From: Serilophus lunatus | Lineage: Eukaryota > Chordata > Aves > Passeriformes > Eurylaimidae | Assembly (NCBI GenBank): GCA_013399895.1 | Contig: VXBA01003824.1 | Location: 276,755 to 340,754, forward strand | Direction of reading: 5' to 3' | Length of the DNA: 64,000 bases | In this document: positions 28,701 to 43,700 of the stretch, in pieces | Position numbering within the stretch: the stretch's first letter is position 1 | Layout: every line of letters begins with the position of its first letter | The notes under the pieces: model-generated | The model's input: only the letters and a program-made list of their open reading frames with translations | Databases searched by the model: none | What the model was told of the DNA's origin: nothing | Program-made: the position numbers and the translations under genes

Positions 28701-31700
28701 ATGTAGTAATTGCACATTAAGAAGGACAAATTCAAGAGCAATAAAAGACAAAATATTCCACAGCATATGAAAATACCACTAGATGTTTTTATAAAATTCA
28801 AATTATTTACCAAAAATATTTGGCTTGAGTTTGTTTGTTTGCTTTAGCTTTTATCATACCTTTCTTAATAACAACTCCAATAAGCTATAGGCCATATAAG
28901 AAGATGATAAGCACTTGGGAGATGGTTTACACTTACCATCATTGATGACAGCTTGCCATTGGTGCACATGCTTCTGATACGAAGATCTGACACTAAAAGC
29001 CTGGCACTGCCAGTCCCTGAAAGCAGGCACACCAGTAGGACAAGAAGGATTTTCACATATCCTATACTGCATTGTTGGTCTGTGACACTCTTCTTCAAGG
29101 CCTGAACTAGAAAAGATGGCATAAATATAATACTTTACTTTCAGTACTGTTTTGTTAAACTTATGGGATAGTTTATTTATGCTAGATACAATTTCATTTT
29201 CATTTTTTGTTGACACATAACCTTAAAAAAATCATCCATAAAAAACCTGAAGTCAGAGAGGAAAACACATTTGCCTTCTCTTTGTACTAGCCACATTATA
29301 AATAAAACATGATGGATGCTAAACCATAATTTACACCAGGCTCCAAAGAAGTGCTAGGACTAGTAGGAGTGTTCAGTAACCAGAACCTCATCTGCAGTGT
29401 CATCTGAGTGTAATTGAGCTGATTTTTCTCTACTTGGACTGAGCCAAATGTGCTACTGAAAGAAAGTAACACCTGCAGGTGTGCAACCTCTGCTTTTTCA
29501 CAAGTGGAGTGTTGCAAAGTTCAGAAAAATGCTTTGTTTCTTTTTGGTCAGTCCATTTGTGCTTACAAATGAAGAAATACAAAAAAAGAGTGAATTCCAG
29601 AAATTTGAGCTAATTATTTGGAATCTTGCTTGGAAAAATTAATTAATGAAAGTGAAATTACAACATTGGTAAATTCTAGAAATAGCTTTTAGGTATACAG
29701 CCAAAAGTAGAGTTTACATTGCATGAAATATGAAAGCTTTCGCATATCTAAGTTGTCTGTTTAACTATCATGCTTTTGTATACCCATAGTCAACTTTTCC
29801 TCAAAATTGTTTATGCAAATTTATCTCTCCTATCAGCATATTTCCCACCAAATCTGCTATATTCTCTTCCATCTTTCTTCATTTCCCTCCTTTGTTCTAT
29901 TATTTTCCTAAACCATCAACTCGACTCTATTACACACAGAATTACACACAGAATTAATAAGGTTGGAAAAGACCATGGAGATCATCAAGTCCAACCTTTA
30001 CCTAGGTGAACAACCTATCCAACATCAGTCTAACATCTATACCATCTAAACCATTTAAACCATCTAAACCACACCACTAAGTTCATCATCTAACCTATCC
30101 TTAAACACATCCAGGGACGGTGACTCCACCACCTCCCAGGGAAGCCCATTCCAGTGGGAAATCACTCTCACTGTGAAAAAGTTCCTCCTGATATCCAACA
30201 TAAACCTCCCCTGATGCAGCCTAAGTCCTGTCACTGGGAGCCTGAGAGAAGAGACCGACCCCCGCCTGCCTACAACCTCCTTTCAGATAGGTACAGACAG
30301 CAATAAGGTCACCCCTGAGCCTCCTCTTCTCCAGGCTGAACAATCCCAGCTCCCTCAGCCGCTCCTCACAGGGCTTGTGCTCCAGCCCCTTCACCACCCT
30401 TGTTGCCCTTCTCTGGACATGCTCCAGCAACTCAATATCCTTCTTAAACTGAGGGGCCCAGAACTGGACACAGTACTCGAGCTGTGGCCTAACCAGTGCA
30501 AGTACAAGGGAAGGATAACTTCCCTGGTCCTACTGGCAACACTATTCTTGATGCAAGAATACACTCTATTACACTCTGGTTTAGTTTTCTCTGTATTTGT
30601 TTTCATTACTCAACTCTAGTCTGTTCCCATTCCTATGACTATTTAATCTTTTTCACTTGGTGTATAAATGATACACAAAAGTGAGATTGTGTTGAGTAAT
30701 TAAAAGGAAAGCACCTTATAGCTGACCACTGAGCTATAGTTAAACAAATTTCATTCAAGCCAAAATAGAAACCCCTTTATCTCCAACAGCAGAAGGTTTT
30801 CATTTTCACAAGATATGGAATCTAAATTCTATTTCCAGGTAGTCTGTCTAAACATCTCTGCAATACTGTAGAAAAATCTCTCAGTAATAGCTGCAATTCC
30901 TTGGCTCTCCAGATGAGACAGAATTCAATTTTCTCCAGCAAAAAATCCAAAAGAGTAGAATTACCCACTGATGCTGTGCAAATCTGAAAGGTGAAGCTTA
31001 AAAAGAAATTTCATTATTATCTAGGGTTTGGACAGAAGCAGAAAAGATGAAAAGAGTGTTGCCATGCAATATAAAATCTGAATTTTTCCTAAGTGTTTTT
31101 CAGTATTCATAAAAAATTACTTGCTATTTATAAGACAACTATATTTTAATGGGTTTCAGTACATATATAAATGTTGTTCAGAAATTCTAGTGAAGAGCAA
31201 TGGAAACCTGAACTTGGTTTTACCCAGGGCATTTGCGTTGTCGACTGCTGACTCCAGTGTTGCAAGTGCGGCTACAAGTGCTCCATGCGCTCCACTCCAT
31301 ATGCTCCGCAAAAGAGGTCCGATTGATACACTCTCCAGCCTTACACCACTAGGTGAAAATTCAGCTCTTAGATAAATAAATCAAGGCATATAAAAAACAA
31401 TTCACTGGTCCACAACAACATGGGAAGCAAAACATAAACGTTTGGTTCAATACATAGTTTTTCAAATCCAACAGCCAGAGATCTTTCTCTGGTTCAGTGG
31501 CCAAGGAGCAATGAAATTCTTGTCCACAACTTTGAACACAAGTTCATTCCAACAAAGGATGCCTCCTATAAATAGCCCCCAGACTATGCTGTCCTCTTCA
31601 ATTGAGACTGGGCACTGCCAAGGAAAGCATTTTTGGGTCCAGCCCAAATCTATTGCAGAGATCATCCTCCAGCTGAACTGTACAGATGATCACAGCATAG

Positions 31701-34700
31701 CGTCCAGGGCTGTTTTCAGGACTTGTTTCTTTTAGCATTATAGTTTCCACCAGTAGGAACTGCATTGTCCCTGATTATTCAGTGACAATTTCAAATGAAA
31801 GATATATCACAAGTAATAGAGAAAATGAGATTTTAGTCACAACTTGCATTCAAAGAAAAAATGGAAGCCTCAGAAAGCTGGTGCTGAGAAAGTCAAGAGA
31901 ATTTCTGGCATTTATTTAAATCATAATAATTACATCAATAATGTTGTATGCATATATCATGTCTCTGAAAAACTACAATTTCTCACTCAAAAACTATCCA
32001 ATCACTATTTTCATGCTCTGTCACCTATGTCCATACCTGGTATAAAGCATCATAAACTCTGCAGAAACTAATACTTTGTCAATTTACACCAGCTTAATAT
32101 TTGTCCCATGTATTATGAAATAGAGTTATTTTCCAACTTCAACAATTCTATGATTCAGCAATTGGAAAGCAACAGGTCTACAATAGACATTGAACACTTA
32201 ACGTCATTAACATCAGTAATTTAACCCATTTCTCTTTGCATTCTGAACTATTGGTGAATTACTGTTATCAATGGATGAAGATGACAAAGAATTCTCATAT
32301 TTTTAGCCAAACAAACCATGTCACTAATCCAGTCAATAAAGGCCTTTGCCACTTTTAGAATACACTTCTGTAACTTGTAGTCTCTTTGCTGTCCTTATCT
32401 GGTAATTTTAAACTTCACCTGCAGTTTCAAACTGGTCTTCACTGATCAATTGATCTTAATTTTCTCTCTTATATCATGGCATTACAATGATAGCACAATT
32501 ATGCCTTTTTTGGAAAGTCTTCATGTAGGATGGCTCCAACATTCCATTAGACTTATAACCAGAAACTACAAATTTTCTAATGCTCTTGGATGTTTCAGAC
32601 CAAAAATGCTCATATTTATTTAAAGATATTCCTTAAGATAAAACACAGATTTTCCTCTATAGATATGCACAGGGATGCTTATAAATCCTTGACTTAAAAC
32701 CAACCAAGCTGGACAGGTATGCAAATACCACTTCCATCAATTCCTAAGTTCCTAAGAGGAGCACAAGAGAACAATACCTCATCTCCACAATACCACTCGA
32801 GAAATTCAAAGCCAGTCATTTGTGCAACAAAACTTATCTTGGGCAGATAAAGTAAATAAGAATAAATTTGTCTCGTCCTCTGAGATGTTTCAGTGATATC
32901 TCCTTAGTTTTTTATTGCTATAGATAAATAAAATATCTCTGTAGCCTGAAATGAGGCTCAATGAGCTGTTCTAATTAGAATTAGTATTTTGTCTTAGCCT
33001 TACTAATTACATACTCCCTACTAGTAAAGCTCTACAATAAAGAGAATGGTGTTACCTTCCTCACTGGACTTTCTCAGTGACACGTCACTACTATATTGTA
33101 ATGTTTTCACCAGTGTAAAGCTAGAATGGGTCCTATACACTGAGTTGCTATTATCACCTTTTCCAAGTCGAATATTAATAAGCGAAATGCACAATAATAT
33201 TGTGTGCCCAGTTCACAGTAGTGATTGGTTTCACAATGCAAAATTCTGGGTAGTCATATAAAAGGTGCTTCTTTCTTATCCCATATCATGGGCATGCCAG
33301 TCTCATTGTAAAAAATGTGACATTAAAAAAAAAAAAGATGTGTCCCTTACTTTCCAACTATTGACTTCAGATAGTTCCAAGATACTTTATCACAACTAAA
33401 AGATCAAAGCAAATGCCATTATTTTAGAGATATGAATGTAGATACAGCCTAGTTTTCCTTTAGCATATAAAATATATTATCTGAACACTTTATCTTAGTT
33501 GATTGATTTGATTTTAGGAGAGTGATGACAGTCCTGGTGAGTGTAATATGACACAAAGAGCCAATTGCTCCTGTGGGAGACTGCTATCAGCACAATAACA
33601 TGACAATCTCAAGATATATGCATCCCTCTCCTCTGTTATCAATATGAGATTATTTATATTAATTTAAAGATATATACAGAGATAACACAGATTATTCAAA
33701 CTGGTAAGGCCTTGAAGGACATTTAATGTAAGTCTGACTTTGGGTGACCGTTGAATCTTTCTGCAACAGCATAATTTTAATGACATTTGTCCCTTTTTTA
33801 CATGCACTGACACTACATAAATTTCTTTATAAAACTTATCCTGAAAGTTTTTAATACAAATCTGTAACAATTCATTCAGTGAAACCGTTTCTAAATCTTA
33901 AATCACAGTTGAGAATTAAGTATTTTTGAAAGTTTATGTTGATATTTACAGTCAGAAGCGCAACAATGGCATTCCATTCATAGAAAGAATACAAAATGAG
34001 AAAGAATTTGAAATAAAACAGCATAAGAACTGAAACATTCTGTGGTTTTGTCTAACTTTTTTTTTTATTCCCTTGTTTTAGAAAAATGTTCTTTTTTCAC
34101 ATCTATATTATATGATATATAACACAAAATGTATTCAACTATATATACTTCATATATACTTTATTTTTATGATAGTAGAGGTAAGCAGGAATTATAAACA
34201 AGTTCAAAGACCTATTCAGCTTGTTCTCCTTTACTGTTAGATGTTGAGTATAACTGCCATTTCTTTTCCACCAGAAGCGTACCTTTCCAGTGTCACAGTC
34301 TGTTCCATCCATTGGTGGATCCAGTTTAGTTTTGCATTCCTTATCACTTTCCACCTTACACCACAAGCCAGTGCAAATGACATGCTGAAAACCAAACAGA
34401 GAAGTAAGCACAAAACCTACCTCATGCAAAACTATTTTTTGCATGCAGTCCACTAATGTTGTCATAAAGTTACCAGTTTGATGGTAGTGAAATGCATTTA
34501 GAGACATGTTAAACATGCAAAAAGCACATAGCGTGCAGATTCTGCTTAGACTTTTAGTAATCATGCTTCTCTAGGATCTCCAAATCATTTTTGTTTGTGC
34601 CATGCCAATGACCACTACTATCTTATGTTCTTCCAATGATTCATAATTCCTAAATGGAATAAATCCTAAATGGCATCCAACCTGATATCCACAAAGAAGA

Positions 34701-37700
34701 CACAAAGTAACCTGAAAAATTAGGATGAAATATTACCACTGGAAAGAAGGGAAGGGAAATGACAAATGTATTAGTGTATAGTGAACTGTACAGAAGAAAA
34801 GCTACATATTTTGTCCCTCTGAAGCTGCTGACTTACTCAAAAAAAAGTACAGCCTTGTAGGATGCTGGCTCATATTTCCCCAAATTTTCTTGGCAGTTTT
34901 CCCTATTTTTCTCTAAAAAGTCCTATTTCTCCGACTGATTTAATTCATGACTTGATTCTCCTTGTTGTCTGTTTCCTACTTAAGAATAAAGCGTGTGGAA
35001 GTGAAATGAGGACACGTGGGGCTCAATTGTGGCCTGAATATTATTGCATATGCAGTGATTTCTCTCCCAATATGTACAGTACTTAAAGAGGGGCAAGAAA
35101 AATCAGGAAAGGAGGAAGGGTTGCAGAGACAGTAAAAGAAAAAGAACAGCTGGGATTTTTGTTAAACCAATGTTGCCAAAAGACATGCTTTTTCTGACTG
35201 CAACGATTTGTAATATTGGTACACCCAGGAAGAGTCTCTGTGCCTTATATACTATGCATGAAAAATTTGTGATAAATCTTATGCTAACTTGAAAAAAAGA
35301 CTTATGGCACAGGAAACATAATTCAACAAAAGATTGTGTCTGAACCAAAGAAGTGGGAGTCTTGCAGAAATGCCTGCAACATTAGTTATCGAAAGAAGTC
35401 AAAGACTGTTGAGGTCTGAAGCATTGTACAGAAACAAGAGACAGGATGGCAGCAGTCAGACTCACTCCTGATTCATCCTGGAAAAGTTTTGTGCTGAAGC
35501 TGAACTAATAAGACAACAGTTAGCTCATGCATGTCCTAAAAAAACAGCTACAGAAGTCATATCCTCTTCCTGGATAATTTTAACATGCATTTTTCAAATA
35601 TCAAACTGTAATTTCTGTTCTTTTTCATTGCTTTTCAAACAATGTAGATGAACACAATAGTAGATGATACACAGTATAAATATGCATGACAAAGGTCTTC
35701 CATACCAACTCTGAAATCAGAAATATACTGTTGGAACTACTCCACAAAAATATATGTTAATTTAATGTTCCTAATTAATAAATGTTTTTCATTTGTTTTA
35801 AATCTTCATGTATCAGTGACTACAATGGAGGAAAAGCCATCCAGATTTACCCAAGTTTTCAAAAAGTTTTGCTTCATGTCATCACATTTTTAAGCATGTT
35901 ATCCTTTTTTTTTTTTTTTAAACACTAAGATCTTATGCTTAATTTCACTTGTACGTGATTGCAGAATGGCTTACAACAAAGCTACAGTTCCTTACAAATC
36001 CAGAAACAATTCTTCAAAATACAGAGAGGCATTAAGTCAGATTTACAAGGATTTGGGTACTTGAACACAGGTATACTTGAGCTGCGTAAACTAAATCAAG
36101 TAAGTCAAATCAAGACTTGATTGATCAAGGCACTTGATAATGTGAATTGTATACATCTGCATATTTCTACAAATACTTGTATACCGCCTCTGTATGCACC
36201 ATGAGCCAAAGTTCCCCAGATAGAAACCACTTTGAGCCATAAGTGGACTGTATTCTAAAAACATTCACTTCTCTTAACCAATTATTAAAATAGGCATTCA
36301 GTATCAGTATAATATTTCATTGTAGACCTAGAAAAAAAGGAGATAGAAATTACTAAAATTGGTGGATGACTTCTTTTTTTGGGCTTTCCATTTCAGTCAA
36401 ATCAAAAAAAGACTTTAGCTACTGTTCAGATTGTATTTCTGTAGCAGAAGCATGAGACATGGACATTACTGTCACCATTTAACTTTTGACATTTGAAGAT
36501 TTCTGTACAAAGCTGGGAAAAGACAACGATGCACATTTTATTGGTTTGGTGCTTGTTTCTTTTTTTTTTTTTNNNNNNNNNNNNNNNNNNNNNNNNNNNN
36601 NNNNNTTTTCATTAGCAACCAGCAATAATGCAGATCAGAACTGATTTAAAAGCAAACAGAAATCAGGAGGCCAGTGGCAATATTACAGTCACTCCATAAT
36701 CAGAGCACTAACTTCCAAAACAGAAATTTAGTCCTTTGGAAAGAAAGATTCATTAAGTCAAAATCAGGACAGCTAAACTAATATTCACAAAGGTTTACTA
36801 CTTATCTATGATAAGCACAGTTCAAAAACCATGACAGCTTTTTAGACAAGCCAACAGAAGTAACAGTTATTGGAGTTTAAAAACTTGCCCTCATGATATT
36901 AGACTATTCACAATCTGTAAAATATTTTTTTGTGTCTACACTAAATAAAATATTGCCAAGCACACTCAAAAGACTTGTTATCTGAAAAGAATGGGTTAAT
37001 CATGAATTTTTAACAGCAAAAGCTTGTAAAATAAAACATGAAAGTCATAATGTACTGCAGAAATAGCAGAGTTCACTCAGCTTTTGGGTTTTGTTTTGTT
37101 TGAGGGGGTTTTTAATGAAAATAATGAGGTATATGAAAATAATGTTAGCATCAGCAGGGTGCATTGCTGACCATGTAAGCATATGGAAAGAAGATCCAGC
37201 TGAGAGGAAAGACCAGAGACAAAGTAAGATTTTAGAACAGTATTTGTGCAAAGTCAAGATTGTTTAAAATGTGGTGGTAGAGATGAGGACAGATATTTCA
37301 CCAGGGCTATAATATTTCCATGAGTTCTGTCATCTTCATTGTGATCTTCCCCTGAAATGCCTTAAAAATCACCATGAAATATAACCAGTCTCCTACTTCT
37401 TTGTAAAGATTACAGCTGTGTTATGAAAAGAATTGTTTTAGTGGAATTGACTAGATAGCATTCACATCCTGGATTTTAATCTTAAAAGCCAACATTTAAT
37501 AGTTCAACAATTATATTAAATTGTCGAGTTCTACAATCATACTTAAACACGGGCCATGATCTCACTATCTGTTATGTGGAACAATTTAGGATCTAATTGA
37601 TTCTTGTGTGAGACATTATGGGCATAAAAGCAAACTTGGCTCCCTTACAAGATAAGCATGGAGACACAGTATAAATCTTGATCCTGGAAATCCACTCACA

Positions 37701-40700
37701 CTTTTTTCAAGTTCTATGCATTTTTCTTATGATATGAAAAAATGTCTTTGAAATAAAGATGAAAAGTTAAAAATAAAGTCTGGACACCATTCATGAAAGA
37801 GGAGTGGGAAGGGTTCACTTAGGAATATATGGGAGTAGGACCTCAATGGTTCCTTTAGTCCTTTGTTTCAGTCATTACATTATAAAGAGAAATTCTTGAT
37901 AGGAAGAGAAAACCACTGGCATCTGCATCCATTTCTCAGAGTTTTCCGTGCAGAATTTTTGACTGCAAATTATCCTAAAGTGCTGCTTAGTAATAACACT
38001 TCTAAATACTGTATCTTAACAGAAATGCATTATTGATTTTACCACTGGTATTTGTAGAATTAAAAAAACTATTTTCCATTATTAATCAATTGATTTCCTA
38101 GTTGAATAGATGTTATATATGAAAAACAGTTGCTTAATGTAGAAGACTGCATAGATCTCTGCACATCAAATTATCTTTCAGTCACAAAAAGTGCATGACT
38201 AAGACATAGTTCATAATTTATCTTTTACACAGTTATACTGAAGAGTATGAACTGTCCAAGAAATCCTGGGCTATAAATTCTTGGATTTACTGATGTTTAA
38301 ATGAAACTTCAAGGAGTATGTTTCTCTCATTTTCTGGCTTGGGGACAACATCTATACCACAATAAACTGCCAGTTACTGGCAGAGTAGGAGAGAGTATAC
38401 AGAGATCAAAAAAAGTAGTCTGGTTATCATGGAATAGTAATTGGCTGTCTATGTATAATTAAATAATTATTTTAGTAAATTAATACAGTAACTAATGAAA
38501 TACTGTATTCAATTTAGGTCTTCTAAATGTTGACTTCTTCAATGGCAGGCACAATAATCTGCAGAATCACCACAGAGAACTTTGAATCAACTATATAATA
38601 AGTTAAATGCAATTATTCAGAATGTTAAATTCAATATATTTTTTATTTGCATCTAACATCTTTGCATTTCTGAAGGAGATGACAAAATTAGCTACTCAGT
38701 AACAGTACTTCACAGTTAGTTAATTTTACTAGGATGCAGTAAACTTCCCCAATGGAAAAGGCAAATTTAAGACACTAGGCCAGGAACAGAAAAAGGATAT
38801 CTAATAGAGTGTCTAAGCTTGCTGTAACTATCTCTTCAGTTCTATAACCTGAGGATCAAGTTTTTAGAATTTTTTGGCGGGAGAAAGATGAAAGTGTAAA
38901 TTTTGCTTCCAGAGAAAAGAAAAGAACAAGGGAACTCTACAGAGATTGGCAGGGGAGCTTTGGAAAAATTATCTTCTACCTCAGTGCCCTTTCCATCTTT
39001 TCTCATTTCTGTCCTTTGTGTCATTTATTCATTTCTATGTAATTTCTAATAGATCCAAAGTTCTTAAAAATTCATTACAATCATTTGGCTCAGTATTTGA
39101 TTATATGATTTCCAGTTCAGGGTTGCCAGTTTTTCAGAGGATTTTGGAGAACTGCAGAATGTTCTTCCCCTTGTTCTCTTCACAGAAACTGATATCAGGC
39201 TCTCTTTTTCTAACTTTTAAGACCATAAGGTTATCAAGCAACACACTTGGTTTTGTGAAGAGAACTAAACTACATTGTAGTTTGCCAGGAAAAAAGAATA
39301 CTGGAAATGACTGCTGGACTTTTGTATTGTCTTGCACCAATACTACATTCTTTCTTCACAGCAAGCCCACATTACATTTGGAATGGTATGTTAATACTAA
39401 TTTTTAATAGGAATTTTCATAAACAGACCATTTTAATATAAATATTTACATATAAAGTAATGATCCAGTAAGTGGGAAAAAGTGGAAGGATTTATTTAGC
39501 TAAAAATAAATTATTTAGATGAAAGGTGTCCTCTTACATACAAAATGCCAAAAGAGGGGAACATGATTGAGGACAAGCATAAACGGACAATTAGCTACCA
39601 GCAGACAGAGCCTAAGTATTCTTTGTACAAATAGTTAAGCAGCACCTGGGTAATATTCACTAATTTAACTTACTAACATTTCTAAAATAATAATGTAAAC
39701 CAAAGCAACTTTGGAATTAGGATGTAGGAATAAGAATATTCACTGCATCTATAAGCAAAGTACAACAGGCATGGGACCACTCACATTATCACAGTATCAG
39801 CAAGGTTGGAAGAGAACTTAGAGATCAAGTCCAACCCATAATCTAACAGAAACCCATTATCTAAACCATGGCACCAAGTGCGTCATCCAGCCTACTCCTG
39901 AACACCTCCAGGGTCGGTGACTCCACCACCTCCCTGGGCAGCCCATTCCAATGGCAGATCATCCTTTCAGTGAAGAATTTCTTCCTAATATCAAGTCTAA
40001 ACCTCCCCTGATGGATCTTGAGACTGACTCTCATCTATCTGAATTTAAATACCTGAATTAGAACAAAACGCAAGGGTGAAGTATCCAGAAAAATGAAAAT
40101 GATATAAAGGTATTATGCAAGAGCAAGTGTTGATATTTGTCTATCTCTTCGATCACTGTTGAAAATCTTTACTTGGTAGAGAAGACCTAGAAAAAGTAAT
40201 AGTCTAACATTCTATCATTTCCTTACTCAAAATAGGTTTCTAGAGAACAAAAAACAGAAATTACATCTTTCAATTGAAAGCAATGTACTGAAAACCAAGA
40301 AACAGGTTGCAATTCATGAAAAAAAAAGGCACCTGGAAGAAATGAAGAACATTTGTAGAATTGTGACACTGACTTCTACTTCTCATGTCTAGAGTGAAAA
40401 TATTTTCAATAAGACAGCTAAAATAAAATCCAGTAACCTATGGCTCTTTTTTTTTCTTCTCAGCTATACCACTCTCATCATGGGTTAGTCATGCATGTAT
40501 TGCAATATTTCCTTCTAGAATTTTTTGATAAAGATTAGACTCAGAGAAAGTCTCTAAAGAAATAGTACTATGTTCAGGCTGAAAAGATGAAGAGAACTAA
40601 AGAACTAAAGGAGAAAGGAATTATGTTTCATATTAAATACTCCTAACTTTTCCAGGCTACCTGTCCACTGACTCAGATGAAATTTTATTTCACAATTCCT

Positions 40701-43700
40701 CCTAGTCCCTGACTTATCAACCTATACTCTAGGTTCTTTACAGATTATCTCTGTAATATCATCTCCTCATCTTGTCTTGGTTATCATTTCAAGGGCATCC
40801 AACATATTTAGTCTGTCCTGTTGATTTAAAGAAGGTTGATTTTTCTCTATTAAAATCCTTCTTAAACTGCGTCTTCCATCAGACATCTACTAGTACTAGT
40901 TAAAATTACGAAGACATCTTCAATTTTATTAATCTGTCTTTCTAAGGTCAATGTATTGTGACACTGCTTCACACAATGGCATGAACCAATGTCAGGAAAC
41001 TCAGCTATTAGAACTCCTACTGTCATGGCACTGTACAGCAATGCCTGGGCTTGCAGGTGACTGATGGGAGGCAGGGTATATTCAGTAGTGTGGAGAGACC
41101 AGCTCACACCTCTATTCTTCCTTGGAATGTGCACAAGAACAGCATACTCTTCTGAAGGTCAGATATAGAGGTTCAAGACCCAAAACATAATAAATGGAAC
41201 TTGTACACAAAATCTGGTCCCAGTGAAATAAATCGCAACTATTCCATTTGCTGCAACAAGATGTCTAATATTGTATCATCTGTTTCTAAAGTATTAAGAA
41301 GGTATTAATTATATGATATGATAAAACGTGTTAGGATATTTGGAGAGCTAAAGCAAGCCTTACAGGATAAATCAATGAAAATGTATGAGTGTAAATTTCT
41401 CACTTCAAAAATGCTATATTCTCTTTCTTTCAAACATATGTACAAAAGTATCTCTCACACAAAAATTAGCTGGTAGGTGTGCTTTCTGAAGCACACACAC
41501 AGCCTTACCTGCATTTCTTGGCAAAAGGAAGCTGTTGGTCCAAAAAGAATCTGACACTGTTCATCAGCAGTGTACGTCATTCCTGGGAGCTTGGAGGGGA
41601 TAATCACAGAATTGAGGCTCTGAGGATTCGTCTGTACCAGACAGTTACTGGCCTTTGACCTGGTAATTTACAGAGATTCATACACTGAGCAGTCCTAAAG
41701 ATTCTGATTGCCACATGGACTTAAACTTGCATAGGACATTAGAAATCCATTCATTCTTAGGATTTTTTTATTCATCACCATTGGGCTGCCATTCACATAC
41801 AAATTAACATGGCTTACCTGTTATAAATTAATGGTGTGTTCTGTTGTTGCATATTTGCAGAAAGGCAATATAATTTATTAGCTATAATAGGCATTTCAGG
41901 AAAGTGCTGGACAACATTTTAGTGTAAAATTTAATTAATAGATTAAGGTTTTGATAGCAATTTAAACAGCTACAAAAAAGTATATATAATGCATAGAGAC
42001 AGTTGTGTAACCTAGTTTTTACATCCATCAGGATCTCAAATTAACAACTTCACATTATATTTATAGACTCATTTAAAAATACATTTTTCTTAGCTCATAG
42101 CCAGAAATTTAAATTTTCTCAAAAAACGAAGAAAAAGTACTTGAAAATTAAACACATTAGCACCAAGTCATGGTTTTGATTTCTGTATAGATTCAGCACA
42201 AATGTATCAGATTGACTTATTTAAGTTGCACTAACTATTCTATTGTCATAGAGCAGACATTTTTAACCGCTGCAAGTAAATTCTCACGAGATATATCTAT
42301 AAAGGAACAAAACTCTAGGGAACAGATATTATTTCAGAAACTAAATGTTTTAATTTGTTTTCTAGGCTGTTCTTTATTAAACACCTTGCAGTAATTTTCC
42401 ATTTAAAAATTAATAGAATGTAATTATACTGCATGGTTTTACATTGAATGGCACAACACAAATCAGAGACTCTGCATAACATTCATAGGTCATTCACGTC
42501 CACCATTTCAATACACAACACCTTAGTATATTGTAAACATATTTACATATATGTGTATATAAACATATACATTAAAACATAAAAATATGCACAACTACTG
42601 AAAACTGAGTTTGATATATCTGTCAAACACTAGATTATGACGATTTAAAATATCTCGATGGATTATGTAAAGACAAATCTCCCACAGAAGCAAAAATTAT
42701 TGAAAACTTACTATTTCAGGATATTTATTGCAACTATGTGTATATGACATGCAGTAAAACTTCATTTTCTTTAATTATATACCTGAGAAATCTTTCCAGA
42801 TCTTCCCTGCTGCACTGAGACCATGAAACATCCCCAAGATTCTGTCCTTTAATCCACTCCCCAGACATGATATGGACACCATCTGCACAGGACGGGTGGT
42901 CATTGTCGTGGTTTATCCCCATGCTGAATTTTGAAGTTATTAAAAATAAAAGAAAAAATAACAAAGTAACAAGATTTTTCATAATGTTTGTAAGTTAAAG
43001 CTCTTGCAAAAGGCTACAAAAACTTCATACATATTATATATGTAGGGAACCTTTTTTATTTTTTCCCATGTATAGAAGACAATTCTACAATGAAAGTGAA
43101 GCGTCATTTATTTGTTGGGCTATATTACATTCTATTTAGTTCAATAGTTACTTTGGACAACTTTTTGAATGTTCTAAACTACACAATTACTGCAAGTTTA
43201 ATTAATTCTATGGGCAACAAAAATTCTGGAAATCTACATTTTGAGAGTAGTGAATATTTTGGTAGTGATTCTATCTTCATCCTATATGTAACTGGTTGGT
43301 TGCAAGTTTATGGAATAATAAAATGATTTTTAGTTTAACATGTAGTTATTGTCTCTAAAGAAAAATTACCTAATTACGTTTTCAATGTCCACTGTTAGAC
43401 ATAACACTGATGAGGAAATTAAAGTGCATTTTTATTAAAGACAGAATCCATATGCATCCTGGTGAATTCTCACTGCATGCACTGCAATGAAAAATTCTAC
43501 TAAACATCTGCTTGATGCTGCTGTTTTAACTGAAGTGAAGATTCACAATCAGTCTCATTCACAGTTAGCAAACAGAGTGGAAGAAGATAGACTCAAATAA
43601 TAAAATTCAGATTTTCAAATTGCTTAAGTGGATAAATGCTTAACTGGCATTACAAGAAAGAAATTAAATAATCTCAGCTGTTTTTGAAGATCTGCAAATA

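Larger units (their letters stand above)
29107..31223 (-). other. ADAMTS19 intron w5-w6
   Basis: 2,117 bp. Contains one CR1 3' end (29,936-30,562) and otherwise plain intron. Confidence 0.7.
34385..41508 (-). other. ADAMTS19 intron w3-w4
   Basis: 7,124 bp. Contains the assembly gap at 36,573-36,605 and a CR1 3' end at 39.8-40.0 kb. The rest is AT-rich with no recognisable gene. Confidence 0.7.

Noticed and set aside
38946..39407. 153-codon open frame on the plus strand
   Set aside because: Composition is that of AT-rich intron translated (many F, L, S), no domain or homologue recognised, no promoter or splice context; overlaps an unrelated open frame on the other strand.
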